A stretch of DNA of 46,163 nucleotides from Pyrinomonadaceae bacterium (GCA_030838445.1 JAUZFQ010000140.1:1-46163); one strand, 5' to 3'. Shown: positions 28,322-36,406, counted from the stretch's first letter. Numbers and translations are program-made. Notes: a model not told the origin generated them from the letters alone.

Positions 28322-29185
28322 ATGCGAAAAATTCCCGGATGGCTCGGCGCGTCGCTGGCGTTGGGGGCGTTCGGCGCGCTGGTGTGGTGGGAGCGGCGGC
28401 GTCCGCTGCGGCGTCCGGTCGAATCGAAGTTGAGGCGCGACGCGCGCAACCTCGCCGTGGCGGGCGTGGCCGCCGTCACGCTCCAACTCGCCGAACGCCC
28501 CTTTGTCGAACGTCTCACCGCGCACGTCGAACGGCGCAGGGTCGGGTTGCTCAAACAGTTCGCGCTGCCGCGCCCGCTCGAAGTCGCGCTCGCCGTCGTC
28601 CTCATGGATTACACGCTCTACGTGTGGCACGTCCTGACGCATCGCGTGCCTGCGCTGTGGCGCTTTCATCTCGTGCATCATGCCGACCTCGATCTTGACG
28701 CTTCGACCGCGTTGCGTTTTCACTTCGGCGAACTCGTCGCCTCGGTGGCGTGGCGCGCGGCGCAGGTGCGCTTGATCGGCGTCGCGCCGCAGTCGCTCGC
28801 GGCGTGGCAGAATTTCCTGTTCGCCTCGATTCTGTTTCATCACTCGAACGTGCGCCTGCCCGTCGGGGTGGAACGCCGCCTGAATCTGTTTGTCGTGACG
28901 CCGCGCATGCACGGCATACATCATTCGACGGTGCGCGCAGAGCGCGACGCCAACTGGTCGAGCGGGCTGACGCTCTGGGACAAATTGCACGGGACGCTCC
29001 GGCTCAATGTGCCGCAGGGCGCAATCGAGATCGGCGTGCCCGCTTACCGCGCGCCGGAGGAACTCGGCCTGTTTGAACTTCTCAAGTTGCCGTTCGGCGC
29101 GGAGCGTCCGGCGGAATCCGCGCCGTCAAATGTGCGAACCGAACGCGCCGCGCTCCCCATCCCGCCGGATCATCTTCTGGCTTGA
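28322..29185 (+). CDS. Sterol desaturase / fatty-acid hydroxylase family protein
   Basis: A membrane di-iron oxygenase of 287 residues. The histidine clusters that bind iron are present: HVLTH (103-107), HLVHH (116-120), His134, HH at 173-174 and HGIHH (197-201). Hydrophobic segments near residues 7-24, 44-60, 85-103 and 160-175 fit the integral-membrane fold. The substrate (lipid, sterol-like or carotenoid) cannot be read from the sequence. It lies 75 bases upstream of the arsenosugar-type glycosyltransferase in the same direction, so it might share a transcript and act on the same lipid-linked product, which is speculation. Confidence 0.88.
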   Translation: MRKIPGWLGASLALGAFGALVWWERRRPLRRPVESKLRRDARNLAVAGVAAVTLQLAERPFVERLTAHVERRRVGLLKQFALPRPLEVALAVVLMDYTLYVWHVLTHRVPALWRFHLVHHADLDLDASTALRFHFGELVASVAWRAAQVRLIGVAPQSLAAWQNFLFASILFHHSNVRLPVGVERRLNLFVVTPRMHGIHHSTVRAERDANWSSGLTLWDKLHGTLRLNVPQGAIEIGVPAYRAPEELGLFELLKLPFGAERPAESAPSNVRTERAALPIPPDHLLA

Positions 29186-29260
29186 CTCGATGCGAACGTC
29201 ACTCGTTAGCGCGCGAGTTGACGACGAACCACACTCGCCGCGAACACGAGCGAACGCAAG

Positions 29261-30004
29261 ATGTCTTCATTAACAACGACGGCGCGCCCGGCCATCTCCG
29301 TCATCATCCCGACGCTCGACGAGGCGCATTCGCTCGGCGCAACGCTACAGGCCGTCGCGCGCTTCGGGCACAGCGTCGAGATCATCGTCGTTGACGGCGG
29401 GAGCGCCGACGCAACGCTTGAGATCGCGCGAGAGCAGGGCGCGCACCGCGTCATCCGCGCCGCACGCGGGCGCGGAGCGCAGATGCACGCGGGCGCGCTC
29501 GCGGCGCGCGGCGACGTGCTGTGGTTTCTACACGCCGACACGATCCCGCCGCCCGACGCCGACGCGCGCATCCTCGATGCGCTCCGCCGCGACGCCGGAG
29601 CGGTCGGCGGCAACTTCGCGATCAGTTTCGACGGCACGCGCTTCGCCGCCCGTTTCCTGACGTGGCTCTACCCGCAACTGCGAAAGCTCGGTTTGTACTA
29701 CGGCGACTCGGCGATCTTTGTGCGGGCGCGCGTCTACCGCAAAGTCGGCGGCTTCCGGCCGTTCCCCATCTTCGAGGACTTGGACTTGGTGCAGCGCATC
29801 AAGCGGCGCGGGCGGTTAATTCATCTGCGGGCGCGGGTCGTCACGTCTTCGCGCCGCTTCGAGGGGCGCAGTTTCGCTTGGACGTTCGCGCGCTGGTCGT
29901 TTCTGCAAATGCTCTACTGGCTCGGCGTCAACCCGCACACGCTGAGTCGACTTTACGCGCCCGTGCGGCGTGGGCGTGGTGGCAACGACGCGCGGGCGAG
30001 ATAA
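29261..30004 (+). CDS. TIGR04283-type glycosyltransferase, arsenosugar-associated
   Basis: A 247-residue GT2-fold enzyme. ISVIIPTLDEA begins the nucleotide-binding region, VVDGGSADAT and RGRGAQMHAGA follow, and HADT (91-94) takes the place of the DxD motif. The C-terminal part has FPIFEDLDLVQRIKRRG and a hydrophobic segment (WSFLQMLYWLGV). This group is found beside ArsS-type radical SAM genes and is linked to arsenosugar formation. It stands directly before the AhpD-like and ArsS genes. Confidence 0.88.
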   Translation: MSSLTTTARPAISVIIPTLDEAHSLGATLQAVARFGHSVEIIVVDGGSADATLEIAREQGAHRVIRAARGRGAQMHAGALAARGDVLWFLHADTIPPPDADARILDALRRDAGAVGGNFAISFDGTRFAARFLTWLYPQLRKLGLYYGDSAIFVRARVYRKVGGFRPFPIFEDLDLVQRIKRRGRLIHLRARVVTSSRRFEGRSFAWTFARWSFLQMLYWLGVNPHTLSRLYAPVRRGRGGNDARAR

Positions 30005-30057
30005 CGGTTACAATAGACGCCACACATCAGGCCGCAACCGCAGGGAGAATTTTTCGC

Positions 30058-30387
30058 ATGTCATATTACGAAGAAGACGATCTCAGCCGCTTCGCAGACA
30101 TGGGCAAGCACCGCCCCGACCTCTTCGAGAAGTTCATGGCGTGGTATCAGGCGTGTCAGGAAGACGGCGCGCTCTCGCGGCGCGAGAAAGCGCTCATCGG
30201 CCTCGCCGTCGCGCACGCGCTGCAATGCCCTTACTGCATAGACGCCTACGCGCAGTCGTGTCTGGAGTCCGGCTCGAACATGGAGCAGATGACCGAGGCG
30301 ATCCACATGGCCTCGGCGTTGCGCGGCGGCGCGGCTCTCATCCACGGCTTGCAGGCGCACAACTCGGTCAACAAGGTTTCGATGTGA
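30058..30387 (+). CDS. Arsenosugar-associated AhpD/CMD-like peroxidase-like protein
   Basis: 109 residues of the carboxymuconolactone decarboxylase/AhpD fold: KALIGLAVAHALQCPYCIDAYAQS, with redox pair Cys57 and Cys60. It matches the TIGR04030-type protein that accompanies ArsS genes. AGGGAG precedes the ATG. Its stop codon overlaps the GTG start of the ArsS gene (ATGTGA), so translation of the two is coupled. Confidence 0.9.
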   Translation: MSYYEEDDLSRFADMGKHRPDLFEKFMAWYQACQEDGALSRREKALIGLAVAHALQCPYCIDAYAQSCLESGSNMEQMTEAIHMASALRGGAALIHGLQAHNSVNKVSM

Positions 30388-31403
30388 GCGAAGGAAAAGT
30401 TTTACCCGTCGTTAACGCGGACGCTTCCGTCGCGCGCGCGCACGTCAGTTTCGTCGAGCGCGTCGGCAGCGCGGGGCTGACGCTCAGGCGCGCGGGCGCG
30501 GTCGAGACCTTGCAGGTCAACGTCGGCAAGCTGTGCAATCAGGCGTGCAAGCATTGCCACGTGGACGCGAGTCCCAAACGCACGGAGATCATGTCCGGGG
30601 AGACGGCCGCGCAGATCATAGAGGCCGTGCGTCGCTTCCGCTTCCAGACCGTGGACATCACGGGCGGCGCGCCGGAACTCAACCCGTCGTTCCGCCGCCT
30701 CGTCATCGAATCACGCGACGCGGGCGCGCACGTCATCGTGCGCCACAACCTGACCGTGATGTTCGAGCCGGGACAGGAAGACCTGCCGGAGTTCTTTCGC
30801 GCGCAAGGCGTGGAAGTCGTCTCGTCGCTGCCCTACTTTCTCGAACAGCAGACTGACGCGCAGCGCGGCCACGGCGTCTTCAATAAGTCGGTCGAGGCGC
30901 TCAAGCGTTTGAACGCAGTCGGGTACGGCGTCGAGGGCAGCGGCCTCGCATTGCATCTCGTCTACAACCCGGTGGGCGCGTTCCTGCCGCCCGCGCAAAG
31001 CGCAATCGAGGCCGACTTCAAACGCGAGTTGCGCGCGCGCCACGGCGTCTCTTTCAACAGCCTCTACACGATCACGAACATGCCCATCAAACGCTTCCTA
31101 GACTACCTGCGACGCACGGGCAACGAGGAACGCTACATGCGGAAACTCGTCGAAGCGTTCAACCCGCAGGCCGTCGCCGGACTCATGTGCCGCACGCTCC
31201 TCAGCGTTGACTGGACGGGGCGGCTCTACGATTGCGACTTCAACCAGATGCTCGACCTCGGCGTCCCAGCAGGGCTGCCGCAATCAATCGCGGACTTCGA
31301 CCCGCGCGACTTCGCCGGACGCGAGATCACGACCGCCGCACACTGCTTCGGCTGCACCGCCGGGGCGGGTTCCAGTTGCGGCGGCTCGGTGGTAGCGAGC
31401 TAA
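30384..31403 (+). CDS. arsS: Arsenosugar biosynthesis radical SAM protein ArsS
   Basis: A radical SAM enzyme of 339 residues from a GTG start. The [4Fe-4S] motif is CNQACKHC (Cys51, 55, 58), followed by GGAPELNP. The C-terminus has the Cys-rich tail CFGCTAGAGSSCGG (Cys321, 324, 332), where some homologues carry selenocysteine; here all codons are Cys. In this family the enzyme joins the deoxyadenosyl group of SAM to a methylated arsenical. The frame is open upstream of 30384, but GTG overlapping the preceding stop is the natural coupled start. ArsM, which makes the methylarsenical, is not in the window. Confidence 0.92.
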   Translation: MSEGKVLPVVNADASVARAHVSFVERVGSAGLTLRRAGAVETLQVNVGKLCNQACKHCHVDASPKRTEIMSGETAAQIIEAVRRFRFQTVDITGGAPELNPSFRRLVIESRDAGAHVIVRHNLTVMFEPGQEDLPEFFRAQGVEVVSSLPYFLEQQTDAQRGHGVFNKSVEALKRLNAVGYGVEGSGLALHLVYNPVGAFLPPAQSAIEADFKRELRARHGVSFNSLYTITNMPIKRFLDYLRRTGNEERYMRKLVEAFNPQAVAGLMCRTLLSVDWTGRLYDCDFNQMLDLGVPAGLPQSIADFDPRDFAGREITTAAHCFGCTAGAGSSCGGSVVAS

Positions 31404-31406
31404 AGC

Positions 31407-31542
31407 AATGATGAAGGGAAACAATGATCTTTGTCCGTGGTCAGTTGTCAGTTGTATGCGATCATCACGCGAGTTTCTAAAGATTGGATTGAACAACTGA
31501 CCACGGACAACTGACTACTGACAGCTTTCACTTCATCATTTC
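31407..31542. repeat. Hairpin of TTGTCAG/CAACTGAC words between convergent genes
   Basis: An exact 18-base match (TTGTCCGTGGTCAGTTGT and its complement) joins the arms, with further near-tandem TCAGTTGT and ACTGACTACTGACAG units. Outer bases AATGATGAAG also pair with CTTCATCATT at 31531-31540, which covers the trehalase stop codon. It probably terminates both arsS and the trehalase gene. Confidence 0.8.
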
Positions 31543-33281
31543 TTGTCCGGTACGCCCGCGCCATCCAAATTCAACACCTTCGCCCGTTCCGTCGCGGGCA
31601 GCGCGGCGTAGAGTTCGACGAAGGCGGCGTTCGTCCAGCCGAAGCCGATCTCGTTCGACTTGTAGCCGAACTTGAGTCCCGCGCCAATCTGCGAGCGACG
31701 CGTCGTCACGTCGTACTTCTCGACGATGGTGTTGTGCTCGATGAACTCGCGGAGGACGAGTGAGAGGAAGTTGACGCTGATGCGGTTCGCCTCGCGCTCG
31801 TAGCCGTAGCGGCGCAAGCCCTCGACCGCGATCAACTGCATCGGTGCCCAGCCGTAGGGCGCGTCCCACTGGCTGCCCGATTCGTTGGTGCTCGTCTGCA
31901 ACCCGCCCGCGCGCTCGAACAGGTGCAGGTTGGCGACGACGCGCGCGGCCTGTTGCGGCGTGGCGATGCCAGCCCAGAGCGGGTAGAAGGTCGTCACGAA
32001 GGGATAACGTCGCACCGCTTTCGTCTTAAAGTTGTAGTCGTAATAGAGGCCGTCGCGCTCGTCCCACATGAGGCGGTTGACCCCGTAGTGTTTGATCGCG
32101 GCCGCGCGATACTCCCAGATCGCGGCGTCGCGCGGGCGGCCGAGCGTCTTGAGAATTTGCGCGGTGTCGTTCGCCATCACGTAGAGCAGCGAGTTGAGAC
32201 AGACGGGGTAGTAGTGAATGATGTCGGCGTTGAAGGGGCCGAAGCGGTTCGACGGGTCGAAGCCCGACTCGCGCATCGAGCGGTCGCTCTTGTAGAAGAG
32301 CGGCGTCAACTCGTCCCGCGCGCGGTCGTAATATTGCGTGAGGTCGTAGTCCGTCACCTCGTGCGTGCGGTAGTAGGCGCGCACGAGGTCGTAGTGCGTG
32401 CGGCCTTCCCGGTCGCGCTCGGCGGAGACGACTTCGGGCGCGACACCCTCGCCCGCGTCGTAATAGCGCGCCAGCCCCGCCGCCCCGGTCGTGTGCGGCT
32501 CGTCCGCCCAGTAGCGGTAATACTTTTCGATGACGGGCACGGTGCGTTCGAGCCACGCGCGATCCGGCTTGTGGCGATAGACGTCGAGAATCATGCGCGT
32601 GAGGAACGGCGGCTGCGAGCGCGTGAGAAAGTAGGTGCGGTTGGCGTTCAGGATTTTGCCGTAGTGCTCGATCTGGTAGATGAAGTTGTCCACCATGTCG
32701 CGTGCGAGATCAACCTCGCCGTCGCGGAGCAAGCCGACGTTGGTGAAGTAACTGTCCCACCCGTACATCTCGTTGAAGCGGCCGCCCGGCACGACGTAAG
32801 GGTGCGGCAGGTAGAGCAGCCCCGGCTCGGCCGTCTCGCCGCCCGACGCGGGCAGACGGCGCAGCACGATGCGCGCGAAATCGTCGGCGGGCAACTCCGC
32901 GCGCAGGCGACTCTCGACGGCCGCGAAATTTTCCGTCGGCGCGACGTAGACCGGGCGGCGGTTGCCCGCGAGCGGCGGGAACTTCGGATCAACGGCGGCC
33001 TCCGCGAGTTGCCGGTTCGAGCGCGCGAGCGTGCGCCAGCCCTGCTTGATATAACGGCGCGCGGCACGCAGTTGCGCCTCCGTCGCACGCCGTCCGCCCG
33101 CCGCCCCCGCCACCGTTTGCGCCCCCGCCGGAAGCGACGCCGAAAGCATCAGAGTCACGGCGAGCACGAGCGAAACCACTGATGAACGTGTTAGCGAAAG
33201 CGTGTTGGTGAAGCGTGTTAGGGAAAGTGCCGGTGAAGGTGTTAGCGAAAGCATCTTCGTGAAGCGTGTGCTGCCAGTCAT
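31536..33281 (-). CDS. treA: Secreted trehalase (GH37)
   Basis: A periplasmic trehalase of 581 residues that splits trehalose into two glucose. Signature 1 is PGGRFNEMYGWDSYF (from about 165) and signature 2 is QWDAPYGWAP (from about 471). The general acid is in ESGFDPSNRF (Asp342) and the base in IVEKYDV (Glu521), both intact. The frame is open to a TTG at 33302, but ATG 33281 has GGAGAG in place. The first 30 residues before the hydrophobic core (VVSLVLAVTLMLSASLPAGA) are encoded by a 27-bp tandem repeat, so the signal peptide has an unusually long n-region, and a start inside the repeat is possible. Confidence 0.93.
   Translation of the reverse strand: MTGSTRFTKMLSLTPSPALSLTRFTNTLSLTRSSVVSLVLAVTLMLSASLPAGAQTVAGAAGGRRATEAQLRAARRYIKQGWRTLARSNRQLAEAAVDPKFPPLAGNRRPVYVAPTENFAAVESRLRAELPADDFARIVLRRLPASGGETAEPGLLYLPHPYVVPGGRFNEMYGWDSYFTNVGLLRDGEVDLARDMVDNFIYQIEHYGKILNANRTYFLTRSQPPFLTRMILDVYRHKPDRAWLERTVPVIEKYYRYWADEPHTTGAAGLARYYDAGEGVAPEVVSAERDREGRTHYDLVRAYYRTHEVTDYDLTQYYDRARDELTPLFYKSDRSMRESGFDPSNRFGPFNADIIHYYPVCLNSLLYVMANDTAQILKTLGRPRDAAIWEYRAAAIKHYGVNRLMWDERDGLYYDYNFKTKAVRRYPFVTTFYPLWAGIATPQQAARVVANLHLFERAGGLQTSTNESGSQWDAPYGWAPMQLIAVEGLRRYGYEREANRISVNFLSLVLREFIEHNTIVEKYDVTTRRSQIGAGLKFGYKSNEIGFGWTNAAFVELYAALPATERAKVLNLDGAGVPDKK
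33188..33265. repeat. Three tandem units of about 27 bp in the trehalase signal-peptide region
   Basis: Units at 33188-33214 (27), 33215-33238 (24) and 33239-33265 (27) begin GTGTTAGCGAAAGC or GTGTTAGGGAAAG and end in GTGAAG. They keep the reading frame and encode nine- or eight-residue units of the type RFTNTLSLT. Confidence 0.8.
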
Positions 33282-33312
33282 CTCCCATCTCTCCGTCTTC
33301 AAGTTTCGAATA

Positions 33313-33392
33313 AAAGGTTGCAGGTTTCAAGTTTCAGGTTAAAGACCGGAGAACCTTTCAGACTGAAACCTGCAACCTGAAACTTAAAACCT
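33313..33392 (-). repeat. Hairpin of GGTTTCA/TGCAACC words after the ferredoxin-like gene
   Basis: The left arm (33313-33341) contains GGTTGCAGGTTTCAAG; the right arm (33351-33392) contains the complement words AAACCTGCAACCTGAAAC. Arm units repeat every 8-9 bases. It follows the minus-strand ferredoxin-like gene and precedes trehalase, so it should terminate the peptide-oxygenase operon. Confidence 0.75.
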
Positions 33393-33397
33393 TTCCA

Positions 33398-34483
33398 TCA
33401 TTCGACGCGCGCGTCGCCGCCGGTCACGCCATAGTCTTCCAGCGCATATTGAATCACGCGCCGCTCTTCGGCCGCGCCGCAGGTGATGTAGTTACGAAAC
33501 TCGGAGGGGCGCGCGGCGACGTGCGCTTCGTGAATCCGCGCGCCCGCGCCGTCGCCCGTCGTGGCGAGTGATTCGACGAACGTGACGCGCCAACTACGCT
33601 CGCCCGTGCGCTCATGCCGACGGTAGCGCAGCGCGTCGAGCGCGTCGAGTTTCGTCTCCGTGCGGATGAAGAACTCGGCGGCCTGCACGGGGTAAGAATA
33701 ACAGGCGCGCCCGCGGTAGCCTTCGAGCGTGAGTCGCCGATGTGCGTACTCCGCGACGATGCGGCGTCCCGCGTCTTCCGTGACGTGCGCGTAGAAGAGT
33801 CCGTGCGGAAAGCAGACGAGGTTGGCCGCGAACCTGTCGCCGCCGACGTGCGAAGATTGCCAGATGCGCCCGCCGCCCTCAACGTCGCTATCAACCGCCG
33901 TTTCGCCGCCGCTGCTGTTGCCACCCGCGCCCGTCGCTTTGCCGTCGCCCCCGACGCCCGACGCTTCGCTATCGCTATCACCAGCCGCCTCGCCCTCGCC
34001 GTCGCCCGACGCCTCGCCCGCGCGCAGAGATTTGTAGAGCGCGTAGCCGAACTTGGCGCAACACTTGTCGCGCTTGCCGTGCGTGCAGACGAGGTAGAGG
34101 GGAGTTTCAAGTTTCACGCCGCCGGGTGCGCCGCCCGCCGCGAGCGCGGCCAGATCGAATTGCAACAAGTCTTCGTAGGTGTTCAACTCGAATCGCTCGA
34201 TTGAGGGCGCGCGTTCGCGGCAGCGCACGACGAAACAGACGGGCGGTTCGGGGCGCACGCGCTCCCGCTTGACGAACAGGAGGCGCGCGCGCGGCACGGT
34301 CTGGCAGAAGTTGTTCAGGTGTCGCTTGACCACGGCGGGGAGCGCGCTGTCTTCGAGCGCGTGCGTGCCCCACGCCTCGCGGTATTCGACGAGCAGCCAC
34401 ACTTCGCCGACGGAGGCCGTGCCGAAACTGCGTTCGCCGGAGGCGCGCGACAGGTCGGAGCAATAGAAAAAAGTTTGGCTCAT
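33398..34483 (-). CDS. Sucrase/ferredoxin-like [2Fe-2S] thioredoxin-fold protein with an acidic insertion
   Basis: A 361-residue protein of the sucrase/ferredoxin-like family (PF06999), named for a misassigned activity; members are thioredoxin-fold iron-sulfur proteins. CTHGKRDKCC (133-142) and SHVGGDRFAANL (211-222) are the family signature. In yeast Apd1 the second part reads HxGGH with two His cluster ligands; here Asp216 takes the place of the second His, which I believe is common in bacterial members. Between the two motifs, residues about 157-206 are an insertion almost only of Gly, Asp, Ser, Glu and Ala (for example EAAGDSDSEASG). It is the last gene of a three-gene operon, 19 bases after the oxygenase, and is a plausible electron donor to it. 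Confidence 0.85.
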   Translation of the reverse strand: MSQTFFYCSDLSRASGERSFGTASVGEVWLLVEYREAWGTHALEDSALPAVVKRHLNNFCQTVPRARLLFVKRERVRPEPPVCFVVRCRERAPSIERFELNTYEDLLQFDLAALAAGGAPGGVKLETPLYLVCTHGKRDKCCAKFGYALYKSLRAGEASGDGEGEAAGDSDSEASGVGGDGKATGAGGNSSGGETAVDSDVEGGGRIWQSSHVGGDRFAANLVCFPHGLFYAHVTEDAGRRIVAEYAHRRLTLEGYRGRACYSYPVQAAEFFIRTETKLDALDALRYRRHERTGERSWRVTFVESLATTGDGAGARIHEAHVAARPSEFRNYITCGAAEERRVIQYALEDYGVTGGDARVE

Positions 34484-34502
34484 CGTGTGACCGCTCGCGC
34501 CC

Positions 34503-35714
34503 TCAGTTCGTGACGACGGCGACGAGGCCGTGCCGGAGCAACTCGCCGAGGAACGCGCGCACGGTCTCCTCGCCGAGTCGTTCGGCCTCGGCCGCCGCGC
34601 ACAGTTCGGCGACGGAATGTGCGCGCGCGTCCGCCAGTTGATTGAGGACGACGAGCGCGCCCGCCGCGAAACGCCAACGCTTTTTGTGACAGGAGAATTC
34701 GACCACGCCGTCCGCCACTTTCAAATCGAGCGGGCGCGGCGCGAGCAGACGCACGCGCGCCTCCCGGTCGGCGGGGAGAGCCTGCGTCGTCGCGCCCCAC
34801 GGCAGGCTGAGACGCGCGCGCGGCTCGGCCATCGCGTCGAGTTCGGCGAAATATTTTTCGAGCGCGTCGTCGCCCCACGCGGCGAGCAACTCTTCGCCGA
34901 GCCGTCGCATGTGCGCGGCGCGCTCGTCGGGCGCGGCGAAGCGCGGGAGGTCTTGGCGAAAAGTCGCGCTCGCGCGCAGTTGCCCGGCGAGCCACGTCAG
35001 GAGATCAATGCCGGTGCGTTTGTGGACGCCGACGGTGAGGTGGAGCGTCGGCTCGTCGAGCGGCTCGGCGACGTGCCACCAGCCGCGCGGGATGTAGAGC
35101 AAGTCGCCGTCTTCGAGCGTCGCCTCCCAGAGCGGCGCGTCCGCGTCGGGCTTCGGGCTGTTCGTGTCGCCCGCGAGCGGGTGCGGGCGCGTCTCGCCGT
35201 AGACGCGCCAACGCTTGCGCCCCGCGACTTGCAGGATGAACACGTCGTGATCGTCCCAGTGCAGATCGAAGCCGCGCGAGGTGTGCCAACCGGCGTAAGA
35301 GTTGATCTGGATGCGCTCGCGAAACTGACGTTCCAAGTCGGCGGCCAACTCTTCGAGCGGCTCGTGTAGTTCGTCAACCGCGTCGAGCACGAGCGTCGCG
35401 CCCGCGCGGAGTTCGCCTGTGAATTTGACGGGTTGGAGATGCGGGATCGGTTGTTTGCCGCGCGCGGCCGTAGTGTGGCGCAGGTACGAGTTGACGGGGA
35501 GGGCGCGGCCTTCGCGCACGAGGCGCAGGCGCGGGAAGTCGAGGCGGTGCTGGCGTAGGATGTCGCCGAGGCGCTCCCACGGCAGCAGGTGCGCGAACTT
35601 CCCCGCGCGCCCGCGGATGTGCCTGTAGGTCTGACCCCACGAGGAGGCGAGGAACTCCTCCGCCGTGTGCGGCTCTAAAAGTCGGCTCAAGCCGTTGGCG
35701 ACTTCACCGTTCAT
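34503..35714 (-). CDS. JmjC/cupin_8 iron oxygenase (RoxA/YcfD-like)
   Basis: A 403-residue Fe(II)/2-oxoglutarate-type hydroxylase. The N-terminal part (LLEPHTAEEFLASSWGQTYRHIRGRAGKFAHLLPW) and the double-stranded beta-helix resemble the ribosomal oxygenase group. The iron triad is HWD (His152, Asp154) and His214 in IPRGWWHVAEP; LQVAGRKRWRVYG follows the first motif as in the family. The C-terminal 60 residues (GALVVLNQLADARAHSVAELCAAAEAERLG...) form a winged-helix-like domain, also seen in RoxA. Its place 18 bases after the acidic peptide gene suggests that this peptide, rather than ribosomal protein L16, may be its substrate; that is inference. No good ribosome-binding site is seen, so coupling to the peptide gene is likely. 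Confidence 0.88.
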   Translation of the reverse strand: MNGEVANGLSRLLEPHTAEEFLASSWGQTYRHIRGRAGKFAHLLPWERLGDILRQHRLDFPRLRLVREGRALPVNSYLRHTTAARGKQPIPHLQPVKFTGELRAGATLVLDAVDELHEPLEELAADLERQFRERIQINSYAGWHTSRGFDLHWDDHDVFILQVAGRKRWRVYGETRPHPLAGDTNSPKPDADAPLWEATLEDGDLLYIPRGWWHVAEPLDEPTLHLTVGVHKRTGIDLLTWLAGQLRASATFRQDLPRFAAPDERAAHMRRLGEELLAAWGDDALEKYFAELDAMAEPRARLSLPWGATTQALPADREARVRLLAPRPLDLKVADGVVEFSCHKKRWRFAAGALVVLNQLADARAHSVAELCAAAEAERLGEETVRAFLGELLRHGLVAVVTN

Positions 35715-35732
35715 AAAGCGCGGGGCGAACGC

Positions 35733-36125
35733 TTAAGCAGCATCCTTGTTGTCTATTTCGAGCGCAGAATCGGCCTCGGCGGTGACGAACTTAGAGCCGT
35801 GTGTGTCGGCGGCCGCGCTGTCAATGGTGATGGTGGGGCCGGAATCGTCCGAGTCCGAGCCGTCGGCGTCGGCGGCGTCCGAGCCGTCCGTGTCCGCACC
35901 GAGCGTGTCGGTCAGGTCTGTGTCCGCGCCGCCCGCGTCGGAGCTGTCGGTGTCGCCGCCCGCGTCGTCGGAGGTGTCTTTCACGCCCGAACCGCCCGCG
36001 TCGGCGTTGTCGTCGCTCGCGTTCAGTTGCGCGCTCGCCTGCAAGGGTTCGACGGACAACAGCAGCCCGGAGGCGTGTGTTTCGGCAGACTCTTCCGTCT
36101 GCCCTGAGTTGATCTGTTCTGACAT
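35733..36125 (-). CDS. Asp/Ser/Gly-rich small acidic protein, candidate substrate peptide of the oxygenase operon
   Basis: 130 residues with no known domain. The first 37 (MSEQINSGQTEESAETHASGLLLSVEPL...) contain five Glu and no Asp. From residue 38 on there are 25 Asp, set in near-repeats such as DAGGDTDSS, DAGGADTDLT and GADTDGSD. This division resembles a leader followed by a core. No signal peptide or Cys is present. GAGGAG lies 9 bases before the ATG, so it is well translated. It heads a tight operon with a JmjC/cupin oxygenase and a ferredoxin-like protein. Alternatives are an acidic surface or metal-binding protein unrelated to modification. Confidence 0.8.
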   Translation of the reverse strand: MSEQINSGQTEESAETHASGLLLSVEPLQASAQLNASDDNADAGGSGVKDTSDDAGGDTDSSDAGGADTDLTDTLGADTDGSDAADADGSDSDDSGPTITIDSAAADTHGSKFVTAEADSALEIDNKDAA

Positions 36126-36160
36126 GTGCTACTCCTCTTCGTATCGAAATGTTTGTGTCG

Positions 36161-36182
36161 GGCACACAGATTATTATGTGCC
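36161..36182 (-). promoter_or_regulatory. Operator-like inverted repeat upstream of the acidic peptide operon
   Basis: GGCACA-N10-TGTGCC is a perfect 6-bp inverted repeat. It overlaps CATAAT (minus strand, 36173-36178), the best -10 candidate for the peptide operon. Binding of a dimeric regulator there would repress the operon. No -35 box is obvious. Confidence 0.35.
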
Positions 36183-36385
36183 GGTTGAAACTACAAGGAC
36201 GCGCCGCCCGACGCGCCCGCAGGCGCACGGGAGCGACGCGCTTCACCTTTTCGTTTACGCCGCAACCCATATCGTGAGTCGCACCCGGCGTCTGCGGGCA
36301 CGACGCATACGACGCCGCGACGCGGAACATGCGGCCAGACAGGTTTTCCGCAGTTTCCGCGCGACGACGACGCGCGTCGCACTTG

Positions 36386-36406
36386 TGGCACGAGCCTTGT
36401 TATAGA
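36386..36406 (+). promoter_or_regulatory. Sigma54-like promoter of a candidate small RNA
   Basis: TGGCACGAGCCTTGTT (36386-36401) matches the -24/-12 consensus TGGCACG-N4-TTGCW at all but one position, with exact spacing. An overlapping TATAGA at 36401-36406 could instead serve sigma70. Both place the start near 36412. Confidence 0.5.

Noticed and set aside
35746-36405. A plus-strand gene opposite the acidic peptide
   Set aside because: Its Ser/Ala/Val-rich reading is the mirror of the Asp/Ser codons; the minus strand has the ribosome-binding site and operon context.
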